Source: Anaerococcus sp. mt242 (GTDB taxonomy: Bacteria > Bacillota > Clostridia > Tissierellales > Peptoniphilaceae). From it: 64,000 nucleotides of DNA. Shown piece after piece: positions 24,440 through 33,874 of the stretch. Below the pieces are notes generated by a model, which was given only the letters and a program-made list of their open reading frames with translations, did no database searches and was not told the origin of the DNA. The DNA lies in contig NZ_JAEUYX010000001.1 in the NCBI RefSeq assembly GCF_016798225.1, forward strand, positions 151,892 through 215,891. Reading direction: 5' to 3'. A program made the position numbers and the translations under genes. Within the stretch, counting starts at the first letter, position 1. Each line of letters starts with the position of its first letter.

Positions 24440-26024
24440 TTTTTGCTCCTGTACTTGATTCTTTGATATATTCTCTGCCCATCATTCTGCGTTCTACTAC
24501 TAAAAGAATTCTAGTAATTGCAAATGTTAGGATGAAATATATTAGGGCTGTTATTAAATAGGTTGGAAAATATTGGTAGGTTGATCCAGCTACTGACTTA
24601 CTCATAAAGAATAATTCTGTAACTGATATTACGTTAAGTACTGATGTATCCTTAATGTTAATTACAAATTCATTACCTAATGATGGCAAGATTGTTCTTA
24701 CAGTTTGTGGAATTATTACATTTTTCATAGTTTGCCAGTGGGTCATTCCAAGTGCTTTGCAGGCTTCAAATTGTCCCTTATTGATTGAATTTATACCACC
24801 ACGTACAACTTCTGATAGATATGCTCCTGTATTAATTGATACAATTAAGATAGCTGCAAACATTGTGGAAAGGTTTATGCCAAAATATTGTTTTAATCCG
24901 TAGAAAATAATTACTGATTGAACCATCATTGGTGTTCCACGGAAGATTTCTACATAGGCACCTAGTAAAAAGTTCACTACTTTATAAATTACATAGCCAA
25001 TTGGATTTTTGATTTTGTTTACTTCAGTTTTTCTGATAATTGCTACAAGTAAACCAAGTAAAAATCCTAAAATTGTAGATACGATTGCAATAAATAAAGT
25101 ATTTACAATCCCTTTTAAGAATAGGGAAGAATATCTACTCCAAATTGACTTCATTTCTCCAAAAAATGATTTATCTTCATCGGCTGCTTCTATGCCATCA
25201 TCTTCACTAAGGCTTGCGACATTTATCATATCTTCCATAATTTTATCTTGCTCATCTTGTGGAAGATTTGCTAAAATTTTATTTATATCATCCTTTAATT
25301 CTGATCCCTTTTTAACACCAACAGCTACGCTTGTCAGCATTGGGTCGATTTCAAATCCTTCTTCTGCGTTGAAATCTCTATATACTAATTCTTTGTTTGC
25401 CTTTGTTGCAATCAATGCACCAGACTTATCAGAAATATATCCATCAATTGTGCCAGAAACTGTGGCAGTAATCATTGTTGGGAATGAATCAAGAGCTTGT
25501 TGCTTATTTACTCCATCCATTTGATCGATTAGATCAAGGTGGAAAGTACCAAGCTGTGCAGTGATTTTTGCATCTTTATAGTCGTTGATATCTTTGGCAT
25601 TAGCATAGGCGGAGTCTTTTCTTGTTACAACCCCTATTGTCGCGTTATAATAGCTATCTGTAAAATCAATTTGTTTTAATCTTTCTTCTGTTGGACTCAT
25701 GCCGGCAACAATTGCATCGATTTTGCCTGAGGTTAGGGCTGGTATTAGTCCATCCCAATCTATTTTGTAAATTTCAAGCTCTTTACCAAGCTCATCGGCA
25801 ATTCTTTTTGCAACTGCCACATCATATCCATTTGCATACTCACCTGGGGAATTTGCAACTGGGATAGCTCCATTTTTATCATCTACCTCAGAGAAGTTAA
25901 ATGGGGCATAGTTTACTTCCATTCCAACTCTTAAAACATTGCTATCCTCACTAGCAAAACTTACATTTGTAAAAGTTACTAAGATAAGGATAAGGCTTAA
26001 CAAAATTTTTCTTATTCTTTTCAT
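24426..26024 (-). CDS. Fused substrate-binding protein and permease of an amino-acid ABC importer
   Basis: I take the ATG at 26024 (532 aa), with AAAGGAAA 6 bases upstream; the longer frame runs into the T-box leader. Signal peptide about 1-25 (ending VSFA). A family 3 solute-binding domain follows at about 30-270 ([34 protein letters not shown]). The C-terminal part is a HisM/GlnP-type permease of about five spans, with the EAA loop [25 protein letters not shown] that docks the ATPase. Fusion of receptor to permease is known in Gram-positives and removes the need for a separate lipoprotein. It works with the ATPase encoded next. Confidence 0.93.
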   Translation of the reverse strand: MKRIRKILLSLILILVTFTNVSFASEDSNVLRVGMEVNYAPFNFSEVDDKNGAIPVANSPGEYANGYDVAVAKRIADELGKELEIYKIDWDGLIPALTSGKIDAIVAGMSPTEERLKQIDFTDSYYNATIGVVTRKDSAYANAKDINDYKDAKITAQLGTFHLDLIDQMDGVNKQQALDSFPTMITATVSGTIDGYISDKSGALIATKANKELVYRDFNAEEGFEIDPMLTSVAVGVKKGSELKDDINKILANLPQDEQDKIMEDMINVASLSEDDGIEAADEDKSFFGEMKSIWSRYSSLFLKGIVNTLFIAIVSTILGFLLGLLVAIIRKTEVNKIKNPIGYVIYKVVNFLLGAYVEIFRGTPMMVQSVIIFYGLKQYFGINLSTMFAAILIVSINTGAYLSEVVRGGINSINKGQFEACKALGMTHWQTMKNVIIPQTVRTILPSLGNEFVINIKDTSVLNVISVTELFFMSKSVAGSTYQYFPTYLITALIYFILTFAITRILLVVERRMMGREYIKESSTGAKNVNN

Positions 26025-26056
26025 AATTTTTCCTTTCTTGGGCCTTAAAAATTTCC

Positions 26057-26308
26057 AAAAAAAATACACGCACACTTTCGCATTGTTGGGACGAAAGGCC
26101 GTGTTACCACCCAAATTCATGTACTTTTTGCAAAGCACATCTCATTAAGTACCATCATACTCGTTTGCTGTAACGTGCAATCACGTCTTTGAATCAAATA
26201 TCCTCAAAGAAACTCAAAGGCTTTTTTCACTAATCTTCCAAATATCCCATTCCACCAGCCGGGACTCTCTAGATTTTTCCAAATAGTTACTCTTCTTCTC
26301 ATCGTTGT
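26057..26308 (-). promoter_or_regulatory. T-box riboswitch leader, predicted lysine specifier
   Basis: Read leftward from about 26308: Stem I with AGAGTAAC (AGTA bulge motif), then AGAGAGTCCCGGCTGGTGG as the conserved upper part, then TAGTGAAAAAAGCCTTTGAG. The specifier position after GAA reads AAA (26225-26223). The whole run is A, so the codon can only be AAA or AAG, both Lys. The T-box GGGTGGTAACACGG lies at about 26111-26098. The terminator pairs ACACG...CTTTCG with CGAAAG...CGTGT and ends in T8 (26064-26057). Uncharged tRNA would favour readthrough into the transporter operon. Confidence 0.85.
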
Positions 26309-26315
26309 TGAAGAT

Positions 26316-26344
26316 ATAATACAAGATTTTGATAAAAAAGTCAA
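26316..26344 (-). promoter_or_regulatory. Promoter of the T-box transporter operon
   Basis: On the minus strand: TTGACT (26344-26339), 17-base spacer, TATTAT (26321-26316), placing the start about 8 bases before T-box Stem I. Confidence 0.75.
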
Positions 26345-26379
26345 GAACAAAATGGTATAGTTAACAAAAGAGGTAAAGT

Positions 26380-26877
26380 ATGAAACTTAGTGAAAGACAA
26401 AAAGAAATAATAAATGCATTACAATCAAGTAATAATCCCATTTCAGGCGAAGTTTTGGGGGAAAAGTTTGGAGTATCCAGGCAAATAATTGTAAAAGATA
26501 TAGGTGTATTAAAAGCATTTGGCATAGAAATAATTTCTACAAATAAAGGATACAAAATAGATAACAGCGAAAAATTAACCCGCATTATAGAATCAAAACA
26601 TGAGGATGTAGATATAAAAGATGAGCTAAATACAATTGTTGATAACGGTGGAGTAATAATTGATGTTTTTATAAACCACTCAGTATATGGAGTTATAAAA
26701 AAAGATTTAGATATTCACTCCCGCAACGGGGTCAATAATTTCGTAAAAAATATGACGATTTCAACCCCTCTAAAAAATCTTACAGAAAATGTTCACTATC
26801 ACACTATAAGTGCAAAGAATATAAAAACTCTAGATAATATTGAAAAGGCTCTAAAAGAAAAAGGATACTTAAGCTGA
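26380..26877 (+). CDS. niaR: NiaR-type niacin-responsive transcriptional repressor
   Basis: A 165-aa DNA-binding regulator: HTH_11 domain (about 4-60, SGEVLGEKFGVSRQ recognition region) and a 3H domain (about 72-162). The likely metal ligands H74, E82, H139 and H141 have the same spacing as the ligands reported for the Thermotoga family member (His, Glu, His-x-His). NiaR proteins bind nicotinic acid and repress NAD synthesis and niacin-uptake genes. No nad biosynthesis gene is in the window; the next gene is a PTS_EIIC_2-type membrane protein, a candidate target. Confidence 0.88.
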   Translation: MKLSERQKEIINALQSSNNPISGEVLGEKFGVSRQIIVKDIGVLKAFGIEIISTNKGYKIDNSEKLTRIIESKHEDVDIKDELNTIVDNGGVIIDVFINHSVYGVIKKDLDIHSRNGVNNFVKNMTISTPLKNLTENVHYHTISAKNIKTLDNIEKALKEKGYLS

Positions 26878-26886
26878 CTTTCCCAC

Positions 26887-26896
26887 TGTATATACA
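26887..26896. promoter_or_regulatory. Possible operator: TGTATATACA palindrome
   Basis: A perfect 10-base palindrome in the gap between niaR and the membrane-protein gene. It might be a repressor site, but AT-rich palindromes this short arise by chance. Confidence 0.25.
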
Positions 26897-26946
26897 ATAA
26901 ATATTTTTTGTGTTATACTTTAGTTAATAAAAACTAAGGAGTTATA

Positions 26947-27966
26947 ATGAAAAAATATTTAGATCAACAGGGGATAAATATATCAGCTAGGGTTTATTTT
27001 ATAGATGCTTTGGGAGCTATGGCCTTTGGGCTTTTTGCTTCATTGCTTGTAGGGACGATTTTAAATTCAATTGGTAATACATTTAATATTCCATTTTTAA
27101 CAGAACGAATCTGGCCTTTGGTAGGTCAAGCAACAGGAGCTGCAATTGCAGTTTCAATAGCCTATGCGTTAAAAGCTCCAAATCTAGTTTTGTTTGCATC
27201 CACTATTGTAGGTCTAGGTGCCTATGAACTAGGAGGGCCAGTCGGAGTATATATTGCAACAATATTTGGAGTGGAATTTGGAAAACTAGTATCAAAACGC
27301 ACCAAACTAGATATAATCATAACTCCTGCTCTTACAATTTTAGTAGGTGTTTTAGTGGGAGATGTAATAGGACCAGGGGTATCTGCCTTTATGACAGGTC
27401 TTGGAAATATTATTATGAGGGCAACAGAACTACAACCATTTTTAATGGGTATAGTTGTTTCGGTTTTGGTCGGCATGGCCTTAACTCTACCAATTTCATC
27501 AGCTGCAATTTGCATGATGCTCTCTCTTTCAGGTCTTGCAGGTGGGGCCGCAACAGTTGGTTGTGCCGCACAAATGATTGGATTTGCAGTGATTTCCTAT
27601 AAGGATAATGGTCTGGAGGGTTTGCTCGCCCAAGGACTAGGTACATCAATGTTTCAAGTACCAAACATTATCAAAAATCCATGGATATGGATCCCATCAA
27701 CGCTTGCTGGAGCAATTTTAGGACCTATTTCAACTTTGGTTTTTAAAATGGAAAATACTCCACTAGGTTCTGGTATGGGGACAAGTGGTCTTGTTGGTCA
27801 AATCTCTACTTTAAATGCTATGGCTGATAGCAGAAGTATTTCGATTTTACTCATTCAAATTTTATTTTTACATTTTATCCTGCCAGCAATCCTTTCATAT
27901 CTAATTTATAATATAATGTATAAAAAAGGATTAATTAAAGATAATGATATGAAAATCAATTTTTAA
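26947..27966 (+). CDS. PTS_EIIC_2-family membrane protein without EIIA/EIIB partners
   Basis: A 339-aa polytopic membrane protein with about nine or ten hydrophobic segments, Gly-rich throughout (GLGAYELGGPVGVYIATIFGVEFGK; GQISTLNAM near the end). It matches the PTS_EIIC_2 family, proteins distantly related to sugar-PTS IIC subunits. No phosphotransfer subunit is encoded nearby, so ordinary PTS sugar uptake is doubtful. It lies 69 bases after niaR with its own AAGGAG RBS. The adjacency raises the possibility of niacin-related transport, which is inference only. Confidence 0.75.
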   Translation: MKKYLDQQGINISARVYFIDALGAMAFGLFASLLVGTILNSIGNTFNIPFLTERIWPLVGQATGAAIAVSIAYALKAPNLVLFASTIVGLGAYELGGPVGVYIATIFGVEFGKLVSKRTKLDIIITPALTILVGVLVGDVIGPGVSAFMTGLGNIIMRATELQPFLMGIVVSVLVGMALTLPISSAAICMMLSLSGLAGGAATVGCAAQMIGFAVISYKDNGLEGLLAQGLGTSMFQVPNIIKNPWIWIPSTLAGAILGPISTLVFKMENTPLGSGMGTSGLVGQISTLNAMADSRSISILLIQILFLHFILPAILSYLIYNIMYKKGLIKDNDMKINF

Positions 27967-28076
27967 TGCCTAGAAATTAAGCTTTTTAAAGTCCTTTATG
28001 GCAATTTAATGAAAAATAGATATAATTATGGAAGAAGCATTAAATAATGCTTTTTTCTTTTATAAAGGAGAGACCA

Positions 28077-28862
28077 ATGGAAAAACAAAGAAATTTTGAC
28101 CAATTTAAAGTTAACCTAAATGAAGGTTCTTCAGTTGGTAAAGTTATAGCAGTAATGAGTGGTAAGGGTGGAGTAGGTAAATCATCTGTAACCAGTATGC
28201 TAGCTAATAAATTAAATAAAAAAGGATACAAGGTAGCAGTTTTTGATGCCGACATCACAGGACCATCAATTCCGCAAGCTTTTGGTATAGATGAAAGCGT
28301 TACAGGTACCAAAGAAGGTATAATGTATCCAGGGGTAACACGCGATGGGATCAAAATCATTTCAGTAAATATGATCTTACCTAATAAAACTGACCCAGTA
28401 GTGTGGAGATCATCAATTGTAACAGGCGTTATTAAACAATTTTATACAGACGTAGACTGGGGCGAAATAGACTACATGCTTATAGATATGCCACCAGGAA
28501 CAAGTGATGTGCCTTTAACAGTATTTCAATCACTACCAATAGATGGAATAGTTGCAGTAGCAACACCACAAGATTTAGTAGGTATGGTTGTAGAAAAATC
28601 ATTAAAAATGGCAAAAATGATGGGCAAAAAAGTAATTGGTATTGTAGAAAATATGTCATACTTTAAATGCCCAGATTGTGGAACAGACCACAAAATTTTT
28701 GGAGATAGTCATGTAGAGGAAGTAGCTGGAAAATACGATATTGACACAATTGCCAAGCTTCCTATAAATCCAGAAATAGCAAGTAAAATCGATGCAGGTC
28801 TTGTAGAAGACGTAAACTTAGAAGAATTAAATCCAATAATCGAGAAAATCGAATCATTATAG
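28077..28862 (+). CDS. mrp: Mrp/NBP35-family P-loop ATPase, iron-sulfur carrier
   Basis: A 261-aa ATPase that binds and delivers iron-sulfur clusters. The ATG at 28077 follows AAAGGAGAG; the frame extends 10 codons upstream, but that part lies across the RBS. Deviant Walker A GKGGVGKSS, Mrp signature region DADITGPSIPQ, LIDMPPGTSDVPL, and the cluster-ligand CxxC in CPDCG. The N-terminal MIP18-like domain seen in longer homologues is absent, which is common in Firmicutes. It is 8 bases from the next gene. Confidence 0.92.
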   Translation: MEKQRNFDQFKVNLNEGSSVGKVIAVMSGKGGVGKSSVTSMLANKLNKKGYKVAVFDADITGPSIPQAFGIDESVTGTKEGIMYPGVTRDGIKIISVNMILPNKTDPVVWRSSIVTGVIKQFYTDVDWGEIDYMLIDMPPGTSDVPLTVFQSLPIDGIVAVATPQDLVGMVVEKSLKMAKMMGKKVIGIVENMSYFKCPDCGTDHKIFGDSHVEEVAGKYDIDTIAKLPINPEIASKIDAGLVEDVNLEELNPIIEKIESL

Positions 28863-28870
28863 GAGGGTTT

Positions 28871-29851
28871 ATGAAAAAGAGACTCTTAGCACTATTATGT
28901 GCCTTAAGTATTTTTGTACCATCGATAGCTTTTGCAGCAAATGATGCAAATAAAGATGCTGTAGTCTATGGTGCAGCTTTAAATAATGAACAAATTAGCC
29001 AAATGAATCAAGCCTTTGGTGTTAAAGAAAATGACCCAAATCTAAATTACAAAACAGCTACTGGAGAAGACCTACAAAAATATCTAGGTTATTATACTGA
29101 TAATTCTAATATGATTTCATCAGTATATATCAAAAAACTTTCAGAAAATTCTGGTATTAAGGTAAATATAGTAACCCCTGCAAATATTACATCTATTACC
29201 CAAGGTCAATACACAAATGCGGCCATTACAGCAGGAATTACAGATGCAGATATTTATGTAGCTAGTCCAAAACCAGTAACAGGTGAGTCAGCCCTAGTTG
29301 GTGTTTATGCAGCTCTAGCTAATTCTGGTAAAGACATAGATCCAGAAAGAGCAAAAGTTGCCCAAGAAGAGCTAGAAACTGTAAATGAAATTTCAGAAGA
29401 AAACAAAAATAAGGCAGAATTTGATCCAGCAGAACTGGATAAGGTCGTAATCGAGGTTAAGCAAAAACTTGCAGAACATAAGGAAGAAACAGGCCAAGCA
29501 GCAGATGCTAATCAAATAGGAATTTATATTCAAGACGCACTTAAAAATGTAAATCTTGAAAATGTGCTAAGTGATAATAACATAAATATCTTGATAAATT
29601 TCTTTGATAAATATCAAAATTCTTCAGCTATTGATAGTGAAGAAGTTAGAGATAATCTTATCAAATTTGGAAATGAATTAGCAGATAATGCGGGCAAATT
29701 TTACAACGAAAACAAAGAATCAATTGATAATATAGCAAAAGAAGCTCAAGATAGCGGACTTTTGGATTCAATATTTAACTTCTTTAAATCAATTGTAAAT
29801 TCATTTTTAAATATATTTGGTAATTCATCAAATAGTGAAAACAATAATTAA
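28871..29851 (+). CDS. Secreted DUF1002 protein (YpuA-like)
   Basis: A 326-aa exported protein. The signal peptide ends SIAFA (about 22). Residues 32-240 match the DUF1002 pattern: VVYGAALNNEQISQM, TGEDLQKYLG, SSVYIKKL, and the ITAGITDADIYVASPKPVTGESAL-like block. The C-terminal third is helical and ends in an amphipathic stretch (FFKSIVNSFLNIFG) with a polar tail; no anchor. The function of DUF1002 proteins is unknown. It shares a bidirectional terminator with the next, converging gene. Confidence 0.85.
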   Translation: MKKRLLALLCALSIFVPSIAFAANDANKDAVVYGAALNNEQISQMNQAFGVKENDPNLNYKTATGEDLQKYLGYYTDNSNMISSVYIKKLSENSGIKVNIVTPANITSITQGQYTNAAITAGITDADIYVASPKPVTGESALVGVYAALANSGKDIDPERAKVAQEELETVNEISEENKNKAEFDPAELDKVVIEVKQKLAEHKEETGQAADANQIGIYIQDALKNVNLENVLSDNNINILINFFDKYQNSSAIDSEEVRDNLIKFGNELADNAGKFYNENKESIDNIAKEAQDSGLLDSIFNFFKSIVNSFLNIFGNSSNSENNN

Positions 29852-29854
29852 ATT

Positions 29855-29884
29855 AAAAAAAGGAGCAGTTTTGCTCCTTTTTTT
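29855..29884. terminator. Bidirectional intrinsic terminator
   Basis: AGGAGCA (29861-29867) pairs with TGCTCCT (29872-29878), with A7 before and T7 after, serving both converging genes. Confidence 0.92.
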
Positions 29885-31157
29885 AATTTACAATTCTTCT
29901 AATTGATATAGGATTTCTAATAGGTCCTATAATTATTCCATAACGTGGGCTTGATGCGTGGATCATATTTCCGTTTCCATCCGCCATTCCTACGTGGGTT
30001 ATATTATTTAAACTCGTTCCAAAAAATACTAAATCTCCAGCCTTTTCTTGGCCAAATGGAATTTCTACCCCGTATCTTTGCTGACTTTGGGCAAAGTGTG
30101 GGAGATTGATACCTATTTGACGGTAAGCTTGCATAGTAAATCCTGAACAATCTATACCACGAACTGGATCGATTCCACCCCAAACATATGGATTTCCAAG
30201 ATATTGGGTGGCCCATTTATAAATCTCGTTACCAGTTTGACTTCCCGTAACTGGAACCATAACTGTGTCTGATTTTTGTGACTGACTGGTATTTGAGACT
30301 TGATTTTCTGATGTAGTTGTAGTCACATATGAAATTTCTGTAATTTCTCTGACAGCATTTTTAGCCGCCTCTTCACGGGCTTTTTGATCCTTAATGAAGT
30401 TATTCATTTCATTATAAAACTTAGTCATTTTTTCCAAATCACTAGGATCTTTTTTTGAAATTGCAAGATCTTCTAGTTTGACATAACCTTCTTTAATTTC
30501 TGAAGTGTTATCATCATCTGAAGCTTCATCACTTGGAGTATTTGTATCAAGAGCAACAGCTTCAGGGCTTTCCTTTAAGGTCACTACACTAGGGATTTCT
30601 GTATTTTCTTTACCTAGAATTACGGTTTGAACATCGTTTGTTTCATTTGTATCTGCTAGGTCATAGAGCAATGAGCTATTTTCGAGTTCTTTTATGTCAA
30701 CGGTATTTATTTTTTTGTTGTCTTTAAAGTCTTCATCATAGGATACTTTTACAAAATCACTGTCAGGGATAAACTCTAATATTGTGACTTTTGTTTTTTC
30801 TTTTAGTTTTTGATCAGTAAGATTATTTGAATCGCTATTAGCTTTTTCTTTTAGGTTTGTTTCTGCTAAAAGGCTAGTGTGATTTAATTTATAAAACCAT
30901 TTTTTGGCCACATAACCCTTTTTGCCTTCAAATTCTATTTGGTACCAATCATTAGATTCATTTTTTATTTCATAAGCTGTAAAGTCTTCTATCCCACCAA
31001 AGATTTCGCTATTTACATCTTCTTTTACGCGCACATTTACCCCGTCAGTTGTGTTTTTATTTAAAACTATAGAATCTGCCTGAGAAATTGCTGGATTTAT
31101 AAAAAATTGAGAAAATATCAATGAAGTAATAAAGGCTTTTTGAAATCTTTTTGCCAC
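29883..31157 (-). CDS. Secreted SH3-domain NlpC/P60 peptidoglycan hydrolase
   Basis: A 424-aa secreted endopeptidase predicted to cut peptidoglycan stem peptides. It starts at a GTG with GGGAG upstream. Signal peptide about 1-27. A bacterial SH3 domain lies at about 30-92 (GVNVRVKEDVNSE, WYQIEFEGKKGYVAKKW), and a second SH3-like region at about 96-150. An acidic linker and a short coiled coil (about 240-275) follow. The C40 domain occupies about 308-424 with C337 (DCSGF), H388 (NITHVGM) and H400 (MIHASSP) as the triad. Probably involved in wall turnover or cell separation. Confidence 0.93.
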   Translation of the reverse strand: MAKRFQKAFITSLIFSQFFINPAISQADSIVLNKNTTDGVNVRVKEDVNSEIFGGIEDFTAYEIKNESNDWYQIEFEGKKGYVAKKWFYKLNHTSLLAETNLKEKANSDSNNLTDQKLKEKTKVTILEFIPDSDFVKVSYDEDFKDNKKINTVDIKELENSSLLYDLADTNETNDVQTVILGKENTEIPSVVTLKESPEAVALDTNTPSDEASDDDNTSEIKEGYVKLEDLAISKKDPSDLEKMTKFYNEMNNFIKDQKAREEAAKNAVREITEISYVTTTTSENQVSNTSQSQKSDTVMVPVTGSQTGNEIYKWATQYLGNPYVWGGIDPVRGIDCSGFTMQAYRQIGINLPHFAQSQQRYGVEIPFGQEKAGDLVFFGTSLNNITHVGMADGNGNMIHASSPRYGIIIGPIRNPISIRRIVN

Positions 31158-31291
31158 ATTAATCTCCCTTGTAAAGTACTATAGTATAATTTTAAAAGAA
31201 ATTGCATAGGTTGTCAATTATAAGGGGATAAGAGAATATTTTTGGAAAATCAAAGCAAAAATCTGGGTATATCTTTATATGAGGTGTAAAT

Positions 31292-32224
31292 ATGTTATAT
31301 AACAGAGAATTTATTGATGAAAAAATAAAAAGTGTAATAAAAACTAGTGAGTCATGCATTGGTCAAGGTGAGCTTGCAAGTTATATACCTGAGCTTGCTA
31401 ATGTTGATCCTGATAATTTTGCCTTAAGCATAACATCTGTAACTGGGGAGACATTCAATTATGGATCCTCTGATTATGAATTTTCCCTCCAATCTATATC
31501 AAAGGTCTTACTTTTAATAATGGCTCTTCATGATAATGATCCAGAAGCTGTTTTTAGCAAGGTTGGTAGCGAGCCAACTAGTTATGAATTTAATTCTTTA
31601 GTTCCGATAACTGATAAGGCCGCAAATCCCTTTATAAATGCAGGGGCCATTACGACAGCTTCTATGATTTTAGGAACTAGCGTTGATGACAAATTTGAAA
31701 GGATCCTAGACTTTTATAAAAAACTATCCAAAAAAGAAAAAGCTTATCTAATGGATGAGGTCTATAAGTCAGAAATGGAGACTACTGACAGGAATAAGGC
31801 TATTTCATACTATCTAAAAAGTAAGGAAATATTTGAAGATGATCCAGAAAAAGTCTTGGATTTATACATAAGAGCATGCTCAATTTCTACAAATGTGACA
31901 GATCTTTCAAAAATGGGTGCAGCCCTTGCAAATAGGGGATGTGATTTAGAAACCCATTACAATCTTTTATCAAAGTCGGAAGTACAAATTGTCTTAAGCC
32001 AAATGGCAACTTGTGGCATGTATGAAAATTCTGGAAGATATTTAATGAATGTGGGTATTCCATCAAAATCTGGAGTTTCTGGAGGTATTTTAGGAGTAGT
32101 TCCGGGAGTGTGTGGCATAGGAGTTTATTCACCAAGGCTTGATGAAACTGGAAATAGCATTAGGGGCAAAGAAATTTTTAATATGTTAGGCCAAGAACTA
32201 GACTTATCAATATTTATAAATTAA
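31292..32224 (+). CDS. glsA: Glutaminase A
   Basis: Converts glutamine to glutamate and ammonia in the cytoplasm; in other bacteria it contributes to glutamate supply and acid tolerance. At 310 aa it is full length. The serine-dependent beta-lactamase-like fold shows S68-xx-K71 (SLQSISK), the family block NPFINAGAI, and the C-terminal SKSGVSGGI with GIGVYSPRLD. GAGGTG precedes the ATG. A terminator follows directly. Confidence 0.95.
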   Translation: MLYNREFIDEKIKSVIKTSESCIGQGELASYIPELANVDPDNFALSITSVTGETFNYGSSDYEFSLQSISKVLLLIMALHDNDPEAVFSKVGSEPTSYEFNSLVPITDKAANPFINAGAITTASMILGTSVDDKFERILDFYKKLSKKEKAYLMDEVYKSEMETTDRNKAISYYLKSKEIFEDDPEKVLDLYIRACSISTNVTDLSKMGAALANRGCDLETHYNLLSKSEVQIVLSQMATCGMYENSGRYLMNVGIPSKSGVSGGILGVVPGVCGIGVYSPRLDETGNSIRGKEIFNMLGQELDLSIFIN

Positions 32225-32227
32225 AAA

Positions 32228-32251
32228 AGAGCAGAAATCCTGCTCTATTTT
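32228..32251. terminator. Intrinsic terminator between glsA and the MFS gene
   Basis: GAGCAG pairs with CTGCTC over a 5-base loop, with A-rich and T-rich flanks. It can serve both converging genes. Confidence 0.85.
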
Positions 32252-33390
32252 TATGACTTAGTTTTGCTGTTTTCATATATATTTAAGATTAGCATTAGTC
32301 CATAAATTACGCTAAAGGCAGTAAATGCAAGGGTTAGGGAATTAGTTTTTAAAAGCTCATTTACACCCTTTAGGAAAAATGGTGCAAGAAATCCGCCTAC
32401 ATTACAACCTATAAAAATAAGGTTGTTTGCAATTCTAGCATGGGATCCTTTTACAAATCTTGATACTTCTGTAAAAAGATAGGGGATACATAGTGATTGA
32501 GAAAATGCAATGAAAACCATACAAATTAAAAATATATACATATCATTTCCAAAAAAAGCTAGGACTAGATTTACGACTATATATACAAAAAGGCCCAGCA
32601 AGATAGTTTTATGACGCAAAATACGATTTATAATACCAAATAAAAATCCAAAAATCATACCTGACATAGGCAGTATTATCATATATAAATTGGCATCAAC
32701 TCCTAGACCCTTTTGATTGGTAGCAATGGTTGGAAAACGTACACTTAAGGCTGATACATTCATAATCATTACCGCGGCAAAAAATATGTAGAAAAATATT
32801 TGTTTATTAATAGTAAATTTTCCAAGATCTGTATTATCATTTATATCTATTTCTGGAATGATTTTGTTAAAGTATACCATAGTGAAAAAAGCAAAAGAAT
32901 AAACTAAAAATGCATACTTCCAGTGAATCTTAATAAAAAGTCCTGCTATAAATAAAAATACCATTTGTGAAATAAATTCGGTTGAGTTTCTTATACCATG
33001 GAGCCTATAGGCCTTATCACCCTCGTAAAATATATTTATATAATTTGCACTGTGACCATTAAACAAACCTACACCAGCTCCCATTATAAGGCGACTGATG
33101 AAAACGGATGTATAAGTAGTTCTTATAATTGGCAAGATGGAAGATATACCTACTAAAAAAAGACCGATTAAAACACACTTTTTCATCCCTACTTTTTTAG
33201 TAAGTTTTTCACTTAGAAAAATGGTAATAATCGAGGTTATAGATGATAAAGTTATTAGTGATTCTGCATTTGTAATAGAAATCCCAAAGTCTTTTTGCAT
33301 AAAAACAAGGGCACCAGATATGATACTATTGCTAGCAACATATAGGGCGATACTTAGGATTGCTATTTGTCTTTTTAAATCTTTTTTCAA
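32251..33390 (-). CDS. MFS transporter
   Basis: A 379-aa integral membrane protein with about 12 hydrophobic segments. The start is a TTG with GAGGAAAA upstream. The major-facilitator loop 2-3 motif reads EKLTKKVGMKK, with the helix-4 segment SRLIMGAGVGLFNG. The substrate cannot be inferred, and the neighbours (glutaminase, GNAT protein) do not suggest one. Efflux of a small molecule is as likely as uptake. Confidence 0.82.
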   Translation of the reverse strand: MKKDLKRQIAILSIALYVASNSIISGALVFMQKDFGISITNAESLITLSSITSIITIFLSEKLTKKVGMKKCVLIGLFLVGISSILPIIRTTYTSVFISRLIMGAGVGLFNGHSANYINIFYEGDKAYRLHGIRNSTEFISQMVFLFIAGLFIKIHWKYAFLVYSFAFFTMVYFNKIIPEIDINDNTDLGKFTINKQIFFYIFFAAVMIMNVSALSVRFPTIATNQKGLGVDANLYMIILPMSGMIFGFLFGIINRILRHKTILLGLFVYIVVNLVLAFFGNDMYIFLICMVFIAFSQSLCIPYLFTEVSRFVKGSHARIANNLIFIGCNVGGFLAPFFLKGVNELLKTNSLTLAFTAFSVIYGLMLILNIYENSKTKS

Positions 33391-33483
33391 AATTTTTCCT
33401 CATTATCTTTGGTTTTAAATATAATATCAAATGTAGAGATTTTGGTAAAGATTTATTTCCATTTTAAGCAGTAAAATAAGCAC

Positions 33484-33507
33484 AAAAAAACTGAGGAAAA
33501 TCCTCAG
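33484..33507 (-). terminator. Intrinsic terminator of the small acetyltransferase gene
   Basis: CTGAGGA pairs with TCCTCAG over a 3-base loop, followed on the minus strand by T7. Confidence 0.85.
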
Positions 33508-33513
33508 TTAACT

Positions 33514-33798
33514 TTATGCTCTTGCGTCAATATCACCGTATTTTTCTGGCTCTTCATCAAATTTTTTAACTGCATATGAGCATATTGGAAGAATTTTTTT
33601 GTAGTTGCCACGTGCTTGTTCACAAACTTTATCTACTAAGTTTTCAGCAACCCCTTTGCCCCTATATTCTTCATCTACAACTGTATGTGTAATTGCCCAT
33701 GTACTATCAATTTTTTCTTCTACTTCGCAATAGCCTACTTGCTCATCTCCATCAAAGGCAAGTGCTTTTAGTTGGTCTTCATCAAATCTAATAATCAT
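33514..33798 (-). CDS. Small GNAT-fold N-acetyltransferase-like protein (YjdJ/COG2388 type)
   Basis: A 94-aa one-domain protein. The ATG at 33798 is chosen because AGAGGTG lies 6 bases upstream; the GTG at 33807 overlaps that RBS. The acetyl-CoA-binding turn is visible as VDEEYRGKGVAENLVDKV and the C-terminal CSYAVKKF matches the short GNAT group. The substrate is unknown for this group. It is divergent from the membrane-protein pair. Confidence 0.85.
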   Translation of the reverse strand: MIIRFDEDQLKALAFDGDEQVGYCEVEEKIDSTWAITHTVVDEEYRGKGVAENLVDKVCEQARGNYKKILPICSYAVKKFDEEPEKYGDIDARA

Positions 33799-33822
33799 AT
33801 TTATCACCTCTTAGTATACAAT

Positions 33823-33840
33823 TACCCATCTTTGGGTAAG
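33823..33840. promoter_or_regulatory. Inverted repeat in a divergent promoter region
   Basis: TTACCCA (33823-33829) and TGGGTAA (33834-33840) form a 7-bp inverted repeat between the divergent GNAT and membrane-protein genes. An operator for either gene is possible. Confidence 0.35.
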
Positions 33841-33874
33841 TTAATAACAATCAGATACATATGAGGGGGTGACT

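Noticed and set aside
26024..26138. N-terminal extension of the receptor-permease gene to 26,138
   Set aside because: The extension covers the T-box terminator and lies before the RBS; the signal peptide begins at the internal ATG.
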